Below, piece after piece: positions 1-16,010 of a stretch of DNA of 64,000 nt; within the stretch, counting starts at the first letter, position 1; each line of letters opens with the position of its first letter. Below the pieces are notes generated by a model, which was not told where the DNA came from, ran no database searches, and saw nothing but the letters and a program-made list of their open reading frames with translations. The stretch is taken from the NCBI GenBank assembly GCA_003116995.1, contig BDSL01000019.1, positions 496,001-560,000 on the forward strand. The letters are read 5' to 3'. Source of the stretch: Yamagishiella unicocca. Its lineage: Eukaryota > Chlorophyta > Chlorophyceae > Chlamydomonadales > Volvocaceae. The position numbers and the translations under genes are program-made.

Positions 1-6460
<6,460 letters not shown>

Positions 6461-7632
6461 GCCGGTGAGGCGGGGCGGCGGCTCTGCTTAAGCGTCAAGT
6501 AGAAGCATCGGATTGACGAGTTTGGGGTCGTTGATGGCGCGGTGTTGAATGTTATGCCATGGCATTGCTTGCGCATTGATGTGGTGCTCGGAAGGGTGCC
6601 AACGCAGCGCAGTGAGGTGTTGCGGGCTGGTAGGTTGAGTATCGAACGTGTCCGCAACTCCTTGCCATGATGCTGCATCAAGCCGGTAGCCACAATAGGC
6701 GGGCAGGACATAAAGCTCCGTACGTTTCCGCAGGGCCTGCACGGTATGCAGCAGCGGTTTTTTCAGCGGCTTGAGTGCGGATGGCCCTGTAGTCAGGATT
6801 GGCGTGGTTTTACCAACTAAACCATGAGGCGGCAAGCATTCTCTAACGGATGCTGATCCTGAGGACTAGAAAGACGGACTCGGCTGGTGCAGAGAGCCAG
6901 TCGGCATGTGCGCGCCGCCTGCTAGGCCACTCGTCTGTAGGTATAGGTTGGAACAGCCAGGCGCCCACAAAGTCACAAGGTCACGATTGGCCTAATGTGG
7001 TAACTATTTGGTGCACGGGTCGTTTAGGCCGCGGTATGACGCTCTCTCGGGTGCCTCCTAAGACGTACCGTGTAGATGGGCTGGATGTGTCAATGCTACA
7101 GCTACCACGGTGGACATGGAGGGCTTTCGCAATTCACTCCCAACCCCAAGATTCGCAATGTTTAACGAGGCGACCACGATGCCTCACTTCTTGGAGGGAG
7201 TCACCTGTAAAAGCCAGTCATTTAGGTGGTCGGCTAGAACCTGCTAGAATGGGGATATGTGTACTGTGCACCAAGACGTGCAACGAGATTTCACAACCAC
7301 GCCTTCAGCACAAACCCCCTGCTGCCCGCATTCTTTCTCTTCTCTCTAACACGGCACCCGCTCCATAATGAATGCCATTATGGCGGCAGTGCACCTTGCG
7401 GACCTTCCTGCTCGGAGCGGCTGTGCTGTTCAGGGAATGCGTTTGGAGAGTCGACGAGAGTCCCCTAAAATCCAAACGCACATTTTAGACGAGCAAGCCC
7501 TCGCGTCATTTAAACCCACCAAATATGCGGAATCAGACCGGCAACCTCGAAGTACCACCAACGTCAAGGAGCGGTGCAATTGCATGGGCAGCAACACAAA
7601 TGATAAACACACCAAAACCGACTCATTGATAT
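6461..7632. other. 3' UTR and intergenic stretch without a recognised gene
   Basis: This follows the helicase stop codon. Open frames here (for example 6850-7368, plus) show no recognisable domain, no splice structure and no codon bias like the neighbours. A TGTAA at 7206-7210 is the first candidate poly(A) signal for the helicase mRNA, which would give a 3' UTR of about 750 bases. Confidence 0.5.
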
Positions 7633-7722
7633 GCGGGCGGAGGGTTTCGAACCCTCGACCTTAGGATTTCCCAAGTCATACCATGTATGAGACCTACGCG
7701 CTAACCACTGCGCCACGCCCGC
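7633..7722 (-). tRNA. tRNA-Met(CAT), elongator type, with intron
   Basis: Read on the minus strand the 90 bases fold as a tRNA: acceptor GCGGGCG pairs with CGCCCGC, D arm GCGC-AGTGGTTA-GCGC, T arm GAGGG-TTCGAAA-CCCTC, variable loop AGGTC. The anticodon loop reads CTCATA, giving T33 and anticodon CAT, and is followed by an intron of about 20 bases that starts after position 37. The anticodon can pair with the intron (TCATAC with GTATGA), as expected for tRNA splicing endonuclease substrates. The lowest pair of the anticodon stem would be a T-T mismatch. A second copy with a different intron lies at 19900-19989. Which Met tRNA it is (elongator, not initiator) is inferred from the intron and the general fold. 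Confidence 0.85.
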
Positions 7723-7808
7723 AGCGTCGTACGCCAAGATCAAGATGCAATTCTGAGACAAGGAGCACATACTTCAGAGACAAGGAGCACATGTTCTCCG
7801 GCACTTTT

Positions 7809-8316
7809 GGGCGCGCCGGTACATACACTCTCATCGGCTCTCCGGCACCACCCTCCCTGCTGCTCTGCGTTCTGGCCTCCTTGCTAAGTTCTGGGCCTTG
7901 CTGCGGGACTTTGCGGGCTTGGGTTTGCCCCGCAAGGACTGGGGTGACGTGGGGGTGGACCACCCATTTTTGTTCGTAACCGGGGGTCGGCTCATGTGCG
8001 CCGTGCCGCCCTAGCTAGCCTGCCTTGGATGCTGTTTGTTCTTTCGTTCTTTCTTTCCTGGTGCCACCTTTGCTGGTTCGAGATACGAGTGGTGCGGGTG
8101 ATGGGCAGGTGAGCCAATGGGGGCTTTTGTGGTGGTTTTGACGCGTAAGGGTGGCCTGCATGGGGCCGTGTCCTGCCGTCGCTTGTGCTGACTTTGCATG
8201 ATGCTGTTTGCCTGCTGTTGCCCGTACCCGACCTTGGTTCCGTGTCTCTTCCGCAGTGCTTTCCCGCCGGGATAAGGGCGGGTGCCGCCTGTCGTGCGGC
8301 CACTGTAACGCGGTCT
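7809..8316 (+). mobile_element. 5'-truncated LINE: last ~67 codons of ORF2 and 3' UTR
   Basis: The sequence matches, nearly base for base, the 3' part of the longer LINE on the minus strand at 17335-17850. It encodes the ORF2 C-terminus (pattern FWALLRDFAGLGLPRKDWG, then DHPFL) and stops with TAG at 8012-8014. The 3' UTR follows to about 8316 and contains CACTGTAACGCGG, a candidate poly(A) signal. The 5' junction is abrupt at about 7809, 86 bases from the 5' end of the tRNA-Met gene at 7633-7722. This is the usual outcome of incomplete target-primed reverse transcription. Confidence 0.85.
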
Positions 8317-8335
8317 CTCTCTCTCTTTTTTTGGG

Positions 8336-8590
8336 TAGAGCTTATGACACGGTCAGGTGTCGTACCCCAGCGTCGGGGTCCTGTAACGCAAGGAATTTTT
8401 ATTTTTGGGGTCTCTCTCTCTCTTTGGGGGGGGAGGGCTTGCCTCCTCCCCCCTCCCCTCCTTGCCCCCCTCCCCTCCTTGCCCCCCTTCCCTCCCTCCC
8501 CTCCGTCCCTCCCTCTCCTCCCCGTTATCCTCTCTTTCCCTCTCCTTCCTCTATTCCCCGCATTTGATGACGTGTAACAAGTTTTTACCA
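8336..8590 (+). repeat. 60-bp terminal module plus polypyrimidine tract, copy 1
   Basis: This stretch interrupts the region shared by the two LINE copies. It begins with a module (AGCTTATGACACGGTCAGG through CCCCAGCGTCGGGG to TGTAACGCAAGGAATTTTT) also found on the minus strand at about 19616-19682. A C/T-only tract (8440-8570) follows and ends in TGTAACAAGTTTTT. The tract and its end recur at 9593-9730. The TGTAA plus T-run endings suggest 3' ends of short retroposed elements. Confidence 0.65.
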
Positions 8591-8780
8591 GCAGCGCAGG
8601 GGGCTGTGTGAGTGAGCTTATCCCTCGCACCCACAATGGGGGGGGGGGCGGGGGCATATGCGCGCGCGCAGAGAGGGCACACGTTCTTGTGCGGGGGGCA
8701 TATACGCTTGCAGGGGAGTATGCTTGCAGAGGGGGTATGCTTGCAGCGGAGTATGCTTGCGGGCATATGCTTGCAGAGGG
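8590..8780 (+). repeat. LINE-associated flank with CATATGCTTGCAG minisatellite
   Basis: The segment from ACCAGCAGCGCA through a G-run and CGCGCGCGCA to several copies of GCATATGCTTGCAG (8697-8780) is repeated in inverted orientation at about 17090-17295, next to the other LINE copy. It is therefore part of the dispersed unit, either as the true distal 3' end of the element or as a co-duplicated flank. Confidence 0.7.
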
Positions 8781-9150
8781 AAGCCCGTGGGTTGGAGGCC
8801 CGTGGGTTGGAGGCCCGTGGGTGGGAGGCCCGTGGATTGGAGGCCCGTGGGTCAGGAACCCGTGGATTGGAGGCCCGTGGTTCGGAAAGCCGTGGGTTGG
8901 AAAGCCGTGTGTTGGAGGCCCGTGGGTCGGAGGCCCCTGGGTCGGCGGCCCGTGGGTCGGAAGCCCTGTGGGTCGGAGGCCCGTGGGTCGGAGGCCCGTG
9001 GGTCGGAGGCCCCTGGGTCGGCGGCCCGTGGGTCAGAAGCCTGTGCATCGGAGGCCCATCGGTCGCAGGCCTGTGGGTCGGAGGCCCGTGGGTCGGAGGG
9101 CCGTGGGTCAGAGGGGTGTGGGTCAGAGGCCCGTGGGTGTGAGGTGCAGG
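8780..9150 (+). repeat. 15-bp minisatellite, block 1
   Basis: About 24 tandem copies of GTGGGTCGGAGGCCC with variants (GTGGGTTGGAGGCCC, GTGGATTGGAGGCCC and others). Because the unit is a multiple of three without stops, several reading frames on both strands stay open for over 100 codons. These are low-complexity (GSEAR, GRRPV, GGPWV type) and are not considered genes. Confidence 0.95.
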
Positions 9151-9194
9151 GGTAGTTGCCATCCGCCAATGATTATGATGCTCAAACTACCAAG

Positions 9195-9370
9195 CGGCTG
9201 GGTGGCGAGGTGCCCAGGTGGCCAGGTGCCCAGGTGCCAGTGTGCCATGGTGCCCGGGTGCCAAAGGCACCATCTGGGTGTCTGGCTGCCTGGGTGGTTG
9301 GGCGCCTATGCGCGCTCCTGGGTGCCAGGGTGCCAGGGTGCTGGGTGCCTGAGCGCGTTCCTGGCTTGGG
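9195..9370 (+). repeat. GGTGCCAGG-type simple repeat
   Basis: Imperfect repetition of 8-10 base units such as GGTGCCCAGGTG and GGTGCCAGG lies between the two minisatellite blocks. No coding signal is seen. Confidence 0.75.
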
Positions 9371-9387
9371 CTGGTGGCGATCCGGGT

Positions 9388-9592
9388 GGGAGGCCCGTGG
9401 GTCAGAGGCCCGTGGATCGGAGCCCCGTGGGTCAGGAACCCGTGGATTGGAGGCCCGTGGGTCGGAAAGCCGTGGGTTGGAAAGCCGTGGGTCAGGAAGC
9501 CGTGGGTCGGAGGCCCGTGGGTCGGAGGCCCGTGGGTCGGAGGCCCATGGGTCGAAGGCCTGTGGGTCGGAAGCTTGTGGGTCGGAGGCCCC
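9388..9592 (+). repeat. 15-bp minisatellite, block 2
   Basis: The second block of the same GTGGGTCGGAGGCCC unit, about 13 copies, has the same variants in a similar order to block 1 (a GTGGGTCAGGAACCC-type unit followed by GTGGATTGGAGGCCC). This points to a local duplication of the array rather than independent expansion. Confidence 0.95.
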
Positions 9593-9735
9593 CTCCCCCC
9601 TCCCCTCCTTGCCCCCCTTCCCTTCCTCCCTTCCGTCCCCTCCTTCTCCTCCCCGTTATCCTCTCTTTCCCTCTCCTTCCCTCTCCTTCCTCTATTCCCC
9701 GCATTCGATGAGGTGTAACCAGTTTTTATGCCACC
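9593..9735 (+). repeat. polypyrimidine tract with TGTAAC-TTTTT end, copy 2
   Basis: Near copy of 8440-8590: a C/T-rich tract, CTCCCCGTTATCCTCTC, TATTCCCCGCATTCGATGA, then TGTAACCAGTTTTTATGCC. The pair shows that minisatellite and tract were duplicated together. Another, unrelated C/T-rich stretch continues to about 9940. Confidence 0.8.
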
Positions 9736-9964
9736 CGCTATTCCTCCCCATTTCTTCCGTATGTCCCTCATCCACCTCTGTCTATGCTTCCTTATCTCTT
9801 CTCCTCTTATCCCTCCCTTCCCTCCCTATATTTCCCTATTCCTTCACCCCCCTATCCCTCCCTCCTTTCCCCTCCCTCCCTATCCCTTCTCATCCCTCCT
9901 TTCCCACCTAAATCTGCCTCCCTACTATTCTCCTTCCTCACCCTGGGGCTTGCTTCGATTGTAG

Positions 9965-10025
9965 GGTCTACTCCTTTGATGCCACCAAGGATTGCTGCCC
10001 AGTCTTCGTGGTAGCAACGTACTAG
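9965..10025 (+). pseudogene. isolated last exon of a lost pherophorin gene
   Basis: After a splice acceptor (TTCGATTGTAG) the frame reads (R)VYSFDATKDCCPVFVVATY and stops with TAG at 10023-10025. It aligns with the last exon of the complete pherophorin gene at 15953-16010 (INFFDTTKDCCPVFEAAT), and the 40 bases upstream of the acceptor also match. No other pherophorin exon exists upstream; that place is taken by minisatellites and LINE sequence. It is best read as the surviving 3' end of a tandem pherophorin paralogue. The exon itself is still open, so it is a relic by loss of the rest of the gene, not by internal mutation. Confidence 0.85.
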
Positions 10026-11170
10026 GGGCCACCCTACCAACGCGCTGCCGTCGCTCCATGGGCGCGAGTGCGCCCAGTATGCGCTTCCGTGCTCAGAGCT
10101 CATTCGGTAGGCTGTGCTCTTCATGCAGCTTAGCTCAATACAGGAGCTTCTGTTTGAAAATTGTATTCCTGCATATCGCGTAAGAGAATACGGTTACAGA
10201 GGTGGCGGGCAATTGCGTTTGCCGCTGCGTGCGGCTGGACGCAGTTCGCATCGTTGCTTGATGGTAGGTGCGGGTAGGTGCAGCTTCTTCGTGAGTAGCA
10301 TTTGTGCCGAAGCAGCTGGTAATGTTGTGTACACTTATGTGCGTTGGATATTTCATGGAGCGATTTCATTGGAAGAGGGCTGGAGGCCGCGTACCTGTGG
10401 CTGGTGCTCCATCTGTCGGGCGCGAATGGTAGCCTGAGAGCACCGTCATCCTCGTGAAAACCCAAATGCCGACTCGTGCAGACTGCTCAAATAGTTCCTT
10501 ATTATCGTTTCTGCAACAGGCAAATGTATTACTTGCCGCGTTTGCATGGCGCCAATGCCAGCCGCCGTGAGCCAGGCTGCATGATAACCTGACGGTTTGG
10601 TGCGAGGCCCTCCGACACCTCCGGCACGGTTCAGCACGACTACTGCCAGTAGATCTGAGCGAGCAGCAAGCTCGTGGGGTATCGGGTAGTCGTGGCTCTG
10701 CAACGAGATGTGCAATGGGGAGAGAGCCCAAGGTTCCGACCAGCACGACACGGATGTCTATGGTGAATCGGAAGCCTGCAGGGTGATTACGTACTAAAAC
10801 GTACTGAAGTACCCATCTGGAACCCAAAGTTCTGTTTTTTTCCTGTCCTTTTTTGGATTGTTTTCGGCCATTGTGTTCATTAGTATGCACGGCACTGGCC
10901 TGTCATGGGCATTTGGGACCCAAGGAATGTATGAGGTGCGGCGGTGATTGCGTCTGCAAGAAGTAGGCAGGATTACAGGGAGCACTGTGCCCGGTCAGTG
11001 CTCATTTGCTCGTACGCGTGCGGACGTATCCTGGTCCAGCCTGGTCTCAATACGGTAGTGCCCGATGGTTCTACCTTTTGGTCTGGAACCCACTGTTACA
11101 ACAACGGTAGTGCTGTGTCATCGTGTATGATGGAGATGGGCATTGTAAACATCGTGCTCGTCGGTTACAC
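10026..11170 (+). repeat. diverged duplicate of the pherophorin 3' flank
   Basis: This region is collinear with 16011-16930, the 3' flank of the intact pherophorin gene. Shared landmarks are GGCCCTCCGACACCTC (10610 and 16606 areas), CATTTGCTCGTAC followed by GTGCGGACGTAT (11004 and 16802 areas) and the GTGT...GATGGAGATGGGC block (11120 and 16875 areas). Divergence is substantial, with indels. Relative to the other copy it contains an extra piece at about 11031-11110 that matches a LINE 3' end. Confidence 0.7.
11063..11098 (+). mobile_element. fragment of a LINE 3' end (second family)
   Basis: GATGGTTCTACCTTTTGG-TCTGGAACCCACTGTTA matches 51937-51972, the 3' end of the LINE fragment downstream of the hydrolase gene, with two differences. 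One of these changes TGTAA to TGTTA. It sits inside the duplicated pherophorin flank and is absent from the other duplicate, so it entered after the duplication. Confidence 0.6.
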
Positions 11171-12433
11171 CCTTGGAGGACTGAGGCCTTCGCGAATCGA
11201 TGGCCTTGGAGAACTGGTGGCCTCGAAGAGCCGATGGCTTGGAGAACTGATGGTGTTACAACGTCCAACTCATGCCCGGCTGCTCGATCCGCGGATCGGT
11301 CCCGAACCCTAGCGGAATCAGGCGTATAAGTTATAAATCCTGGCATAGAGGCGGTTGAACACAGAGATCATAGCCTCTAAGCTAGGTTCTGTATATCTGT
11401 CCAAGCACAAGAAGCGATAGCGACCCGTGGGACGACGCTAAAGTTTGGCGCTCCCATACACACAGGCCAGTCGGTATCAACCCATAGTAAGCATTTTATC
11501 GATTGCGGCGTCCTGGGTGCGGTCACACTAGCAAGTAATGGTGTTGTTAAGTTCAGCCTAACGCAACGCAGGGCTGTCCGCGACACCCTGCCCTCGAGGA
11601 GCAGTCCCTTAGCAAAGCATACCGATAACACGTGTGGCGGATATAGTTACTTGGTGTACCGAGGCCGCGCGTGCCAGCCTGCAGGCAGGGTCTTCGAAGC
11701 CGGCAACAGCCATACAGGTGCGCTTAGTGTTACGGAACATGCAGATCATGAAGATTAGCTCCTTATCCCGCTGCTGATTCCCAGGCGGAAGGAATCGGGG
11801 AGCTGCACACCCGATTCCAGCGGGGTCCATCGTCAGCATAAGTGACAGTTTTGCAACAGGATTTTAAGGATCTTCATCCTGGCTTCAAGAGCTATCCAAA
11901 ATTTTAGGCATCGCCACGCAGCAGGGTAGCTGCTTTACAGTTGGCGGCCTTACATCATCATCCGTGTCGGGTTGCTTTCCATGCGATAAACCGTGGCATG
12001 AGCCTTAAACATGCATAGGGATCACACATGTGACGTCGCCCCATCCCCACTACTGGTGTGATGAGTTAAGCGGTGACCGCCTTCCAGGCACCATCGCCTA
12101 AGACCCGGGCGGCGCAGCGTTGGGAGCTATCGTGCGATGCATTTTACGTTCACATACTGCAGTGGCAGACATCACGTAGCTTCCAGCACAAAATCTGCAC
12201 ACGCGCCAACCACCGTGGGAGGACGCGGGTCGGCCACAAGGAGTGCCTCTCGCTACTAACGATACGGGGAACGTATTTTATAGATGCTTAACACGGTTCA
12301 TTGATACTTGTCATATATACGGGCTTGTACGTAAAAAGGCGGGCGGCACCCTGCCTTACAAAACTGCAGCGGAATGGCTCTTTAAGCTAGTTCCTGGGGT
12401 GTGAAGTACTGAATATTTGCACCGGTTGAAATA
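11171..12433. other. intergenic stretch upstream of pherophorin
   Basis: No open frame here shows recognisable protein features and no RNA gene was seen. A TATA-like CATATATAC at 12312-12320, about 115 bases before the pherophorin start codon, is a candidate core promoter element. Confidence 0.4.
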
Positions 12434-15400
12434 ATGTGCAGCAAACACTCCAAGATGAGGGCAATGGCGTTAATGGCGATCATCTTCGCGACGGCTCTGG
12501 TGTGAGTGACAGAAATTTCGATCCCCTGTGTTTCTTCGTCGACGTATGCTGCACGCTGTTTGTTCGTGTCTATTCTTCACCTGTTGCACTGGAAGGAAGT
12601 AATGAAGGGCGCTGCGAAAGCACGGCCGCAAGCGTCAGCATGTATGGAGCTGGTTCGCGAGCTCCTGCTGTTGTGGTCGCGATGCTCGTCATGTCATGCA
12701 ACATCCTTTATGCTGTTTGTTCTGTATTGTCTCAAGGCCGCATGCAACTGACGCAGCACCATGCCCTTCCCATTGGTCGCCGCATATGGCCGCGTAGGGC
12801 GGCCAAAGGCGCGACCTCGGACTTCCCTTTCTTGGAATGCAACCCGCCGCCCTCAGCGTACAGCATGGCGCCGACGGTCAAGTCCGTGGGCAACAACACG
12901 TATTGCTTCACGCTTCAGGTCTCCGTCCCGCTCGGCTGCACAAAGTACTGCTGCAGGGCAGACCTCAAGAAGATTGAGGTGAGAGGGGCCCTGAGGGGCG
13001 CCCAGGAGTCGACCAGAATCCTAGGATTTTGCGTCCCGACACTCTGGCGATGTATTTTGAGGGCGGGGGATGTAACTGCTACCACCTGCATGGCATTCTT
13101 CAGGACCTTTGTGCAGTAAGAATTTTTTCCCCGGTCATTACTACCCAACCCCTCAATGATGGCCTGCACCAGTGTAGCCACTTTCCTTCGGGGCCAATCG
13201 TGAGCACATACGATTGACAGCCATACATTGTTACTTTCCAAATGCAGGGGAATATGTAGGGTGTCCCCACGATTTTAATCACCACGGCCACCACGATCAG
13301 CACCTGTCCGTCACAATTGATCTCTGCTGCAAGGGCAAGAACCTGACCAAACTTTTCGTTCCAGCCGAGTAAGACAGGCACTCTGCCTCCCCCCTCCCCT
13401 CCCCGCAGTTTAACGTCAATGAGGAGTGCCGCAGTGGGACCGTCAAGGCCACTGTCGACGGCGTCCCTACCAAGGTCGGCCCTGCGTATGCTGAGCCCAG
13501 TAACTCCCCTCCGGGCAGCATGATCCTGCGCCTGACACAATTGGGTCTGAACACCACCAACGACGGGGCCGAGATCTGCATAACCCTGCTGCCCAACAAG
13601 GAAGGGGGAGGATGCCTAACGCTGGAGCAGCTCTGCAAGCCTCCTGCCGGCATGCCGGACGGCGTGTGCTCTCTGGCCATGATTGACACCCAGCACGATT
13701 GCTGCCCGGTCTCTAACACGCAGCCAGGCTCCGACACGCCCATGGCTTATGTGTCGCCACCGCCGCCGCCACCGCCGGTATCGGATACCCCTTGCAAGGC
13801 GTGCGTCAACTTGGACTTGACTCCCAAGTACGAACCTGTCTTGTTCCCTTACGGCTGGTCCGACGAGCAATGCGAGAGTTTGTCTACGATGATCATTAAT
13901 GACGTTACTGAGGAGGCTGACAGGGCTGGCGCCGCTATGCTGGGCAGCCCACCCATCGTGACCTGCACCGCCTCCAAAATCCAAGTGTGCTTCACCTTCG
14001 CGTCAGATGAGGAGGGCGCGAAGCTGCAGGAATGGATGAACAATGCGGTCAACTATTGGTTCTCTGCAGCCTTCCGCAACTTCTGCAAGCCGTATGTGAT
14101 GCAGTATACGTTGGTCGTATATGTAGCTGGGGAGGACGGAGCACCGAGCTGCATTAACAGTTGGGTTTCTTTGCACTGCGATCCGCCCTTCGACATCGAC
14201 TTCCCCAAATGCGAGTGAGTAACGTTAGTCGCCGCAGGTATCGCGGTTCGCTTAGCTTATGCGGCGATTGCCTTTCTAGCCTGGTCCCTAGCGGCGAGAG
14301 GCGAACATGTGCCCGAGGTTGGGGGGCATACGGAACAACAGCGACGCATGTGCTGGTTGGCGGGGGTATGGACCCGCCCAGGGCACAACGACGTGCTTAG
14401 GTTGGGTTGCTTGCGCGGAGGTGGGGCCAGCTAGGGCCTGCGGGCGAGCCGCGGGGAGGGTGGGAGTTTTGCCTGCTGCAGCCGGGTTGCCTTTCGGTGC
14501 GGTTTGAAAGCCCCCACACTCCTCCTGCTTCATGGCGTGACGTCATCTTGTGCACATCCGGGCATGGGCTCTGCTTCCCTGGCTTGCTAGCGTGTGCCTG
14601 CAGACCTTGCATGTGACAGACCCGCCCTTTCTGACGGACAGTTCCGCGTGTGGTCCTGGCTCCTCAGGTGCGATATTTCAAAGTTTGCCACGCCTTTCAT
14701 CGCTTCCCCCTACCTCGACTCGCTTCCTGGACGAACAAACCGCACCAAGCTGTACTGCTTCACGGTCGCGGTGGTCTCACCGTTCGACCCCACTGTGAGT
14801 TCGTCGCAATCCGGCTATTGCGCGCAGGGAATCGCAGACCGTATTTGGTACAGCGTGCTGAGGGGTCCTTAGCTCCGCTTCTTTTGCCTGTGTGCTGCGG
14901 CACGTGTATCTGAGGGGTGAGCTTCCTGCCGCGTTAGATTGTGGGCCTCGGTTTTGTGGTTGGTTCTTAATCGGACGCAGAGTGTAGTGTGTTACCTTAG
15001 CTCGTAGCGCGTGTAGCAAAGTGTAGGGTGTATGCGGGAACCGGCGCCCTTCACACACTCCGGGCGAGACGTCTGAGGGCGAGAGGTCTTGAACGAGAAT
15101 GCGGTGCCATAGCGGTTCGCATTCTTGTGCCGCACCGTTCCGTTTCTCACTTACGCCCCTGGTTCCTTCCCTACAGAGCGCTTGTGGCAGCACAACGACA
15201 ATCCTCAAGGCGGAGATCTTTGCCGATGACGCGATGCGCGTCAAGGTCAAGTCTATTGGCCTGCAGCCCACCGGGGAGAGCACCATGCGTTTCCAAGCCA
15301 CCTCTTGGGGCCCTCTTGGTGACAACACGCTCAAGGCCACCCCGCTGAACTGGAACACGACCCAGGCTGACGGTGCCAAGATTTGCATGGAGGTCGACGC

Positions 15401-16010
15401 AAATATCGACATCAGCGAATTGTGCTTGGGTGGCGGTGGGGTATGCCGGTAAGCATGGCGCCAGCGACCAGCGGCTGTAAACTGGGGTATTTTGAAAACA
15501 CGCGCCGCTAGAGTAGCTGCCGGTTGGATCATGCTTGATGAACAACGTTGCCTGCCTTGGAGGGTTGAGGCCGAGAAGCTCGCCAGCCTCACCGCGGGAT
15601 CGTCCATGCTACAATGCGACGCAAACGGGCTCCGTAGCCTGCCGTGGCGCTTTAGCAAGGAATGCCTAGCCAAGCCGCCCATGCAACAGGAGCCGTACCG
15701 TGGCTGGCCTGAGCAGTAAAAAGGAAAACGCAACGGAGGCAGCGCGGCCGTCATGACCGGAGTCACGTGTTGGGACAAAGCAAGGGCGCCGTACGGGATG
15801 ACTCACGTATGGCTGACAAGGAAGTAAAACCGTGCAAGGAAGCCTGTGCGGGTAACTGAGGTTTCGCTAGACCTGCCTTGCCTAGGTAGGAATCTAGCTC
15901 GGGGCGCAGATAACCGCCAACTCCCTCACCCTGTGGCTTGCCTTGATTGCAGGATCAACTTCTTTGATACCACCAAGGATTGCTGCCCAGTTTTCGAGGC
16001 GGCAACGTAG
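12434..16010 (+). CDS. pherophorin, secreted cell-wall / extracellular-matrix glycoprotein
   Basis: Six exons: 12434-12501, 12798-12978, 13409-14214, 14668-14794, 15177-15448 and 15953-16010, encoding 503 residues. Residues 1-23 form a signal peptide (basic start MCSKHSKMR, then hydrophobic AMALMAIIFATALV), so the product is secreted. Two Cys-rich pherophorin halves flank a short Pro rod (SPPPPPPPPP, a hydroxyproline-type linker). The N-terminal half has FPFLECN, NTYCFTLQV and KYCCRADLKKIE and ends at DCCPV. The C-terminal half has CKACVNLDLTP, IQVCFTFAS, LHCDPPFDIDFPKCECD, LYCFTVAVV, WNTTQADGAKICMEVD and the hallmark end DTTKDCCPVF. Pherophorins cross-link into the volvocine wall or colony matrix. 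The start was chosen because it alone gives a signal peptide in phase with exon 2. The exon 2 acceptor (CGTAG at 12797) is weaker than the others. The volvocine subfamily cannot be assigned by eye. Confidence 0.92.

Noticed and set aside
8700..8780. Possible CRISPR-like array (regular 14-bp CATATGCTTGCAG units)
   Set aside because: Units are directly adjacent or separated by only a few bases, with no unique spacers, and the genome is eukaryotic; it is a minisatellite.
8551..9911. Long open frames on both strands across the minisatellites (up to 367 codons)
   Set aside because: They are translations of a stop-free 15-bp repeat and a C/T tract. The same region is open in several frames, and no domain or splice logic exists.
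13297..13743. Minus-strand frames opposite pherophorin exon 3
   Set aside because: The plus strand carries the conserved Cys pattern and splice sites; these are shadows.
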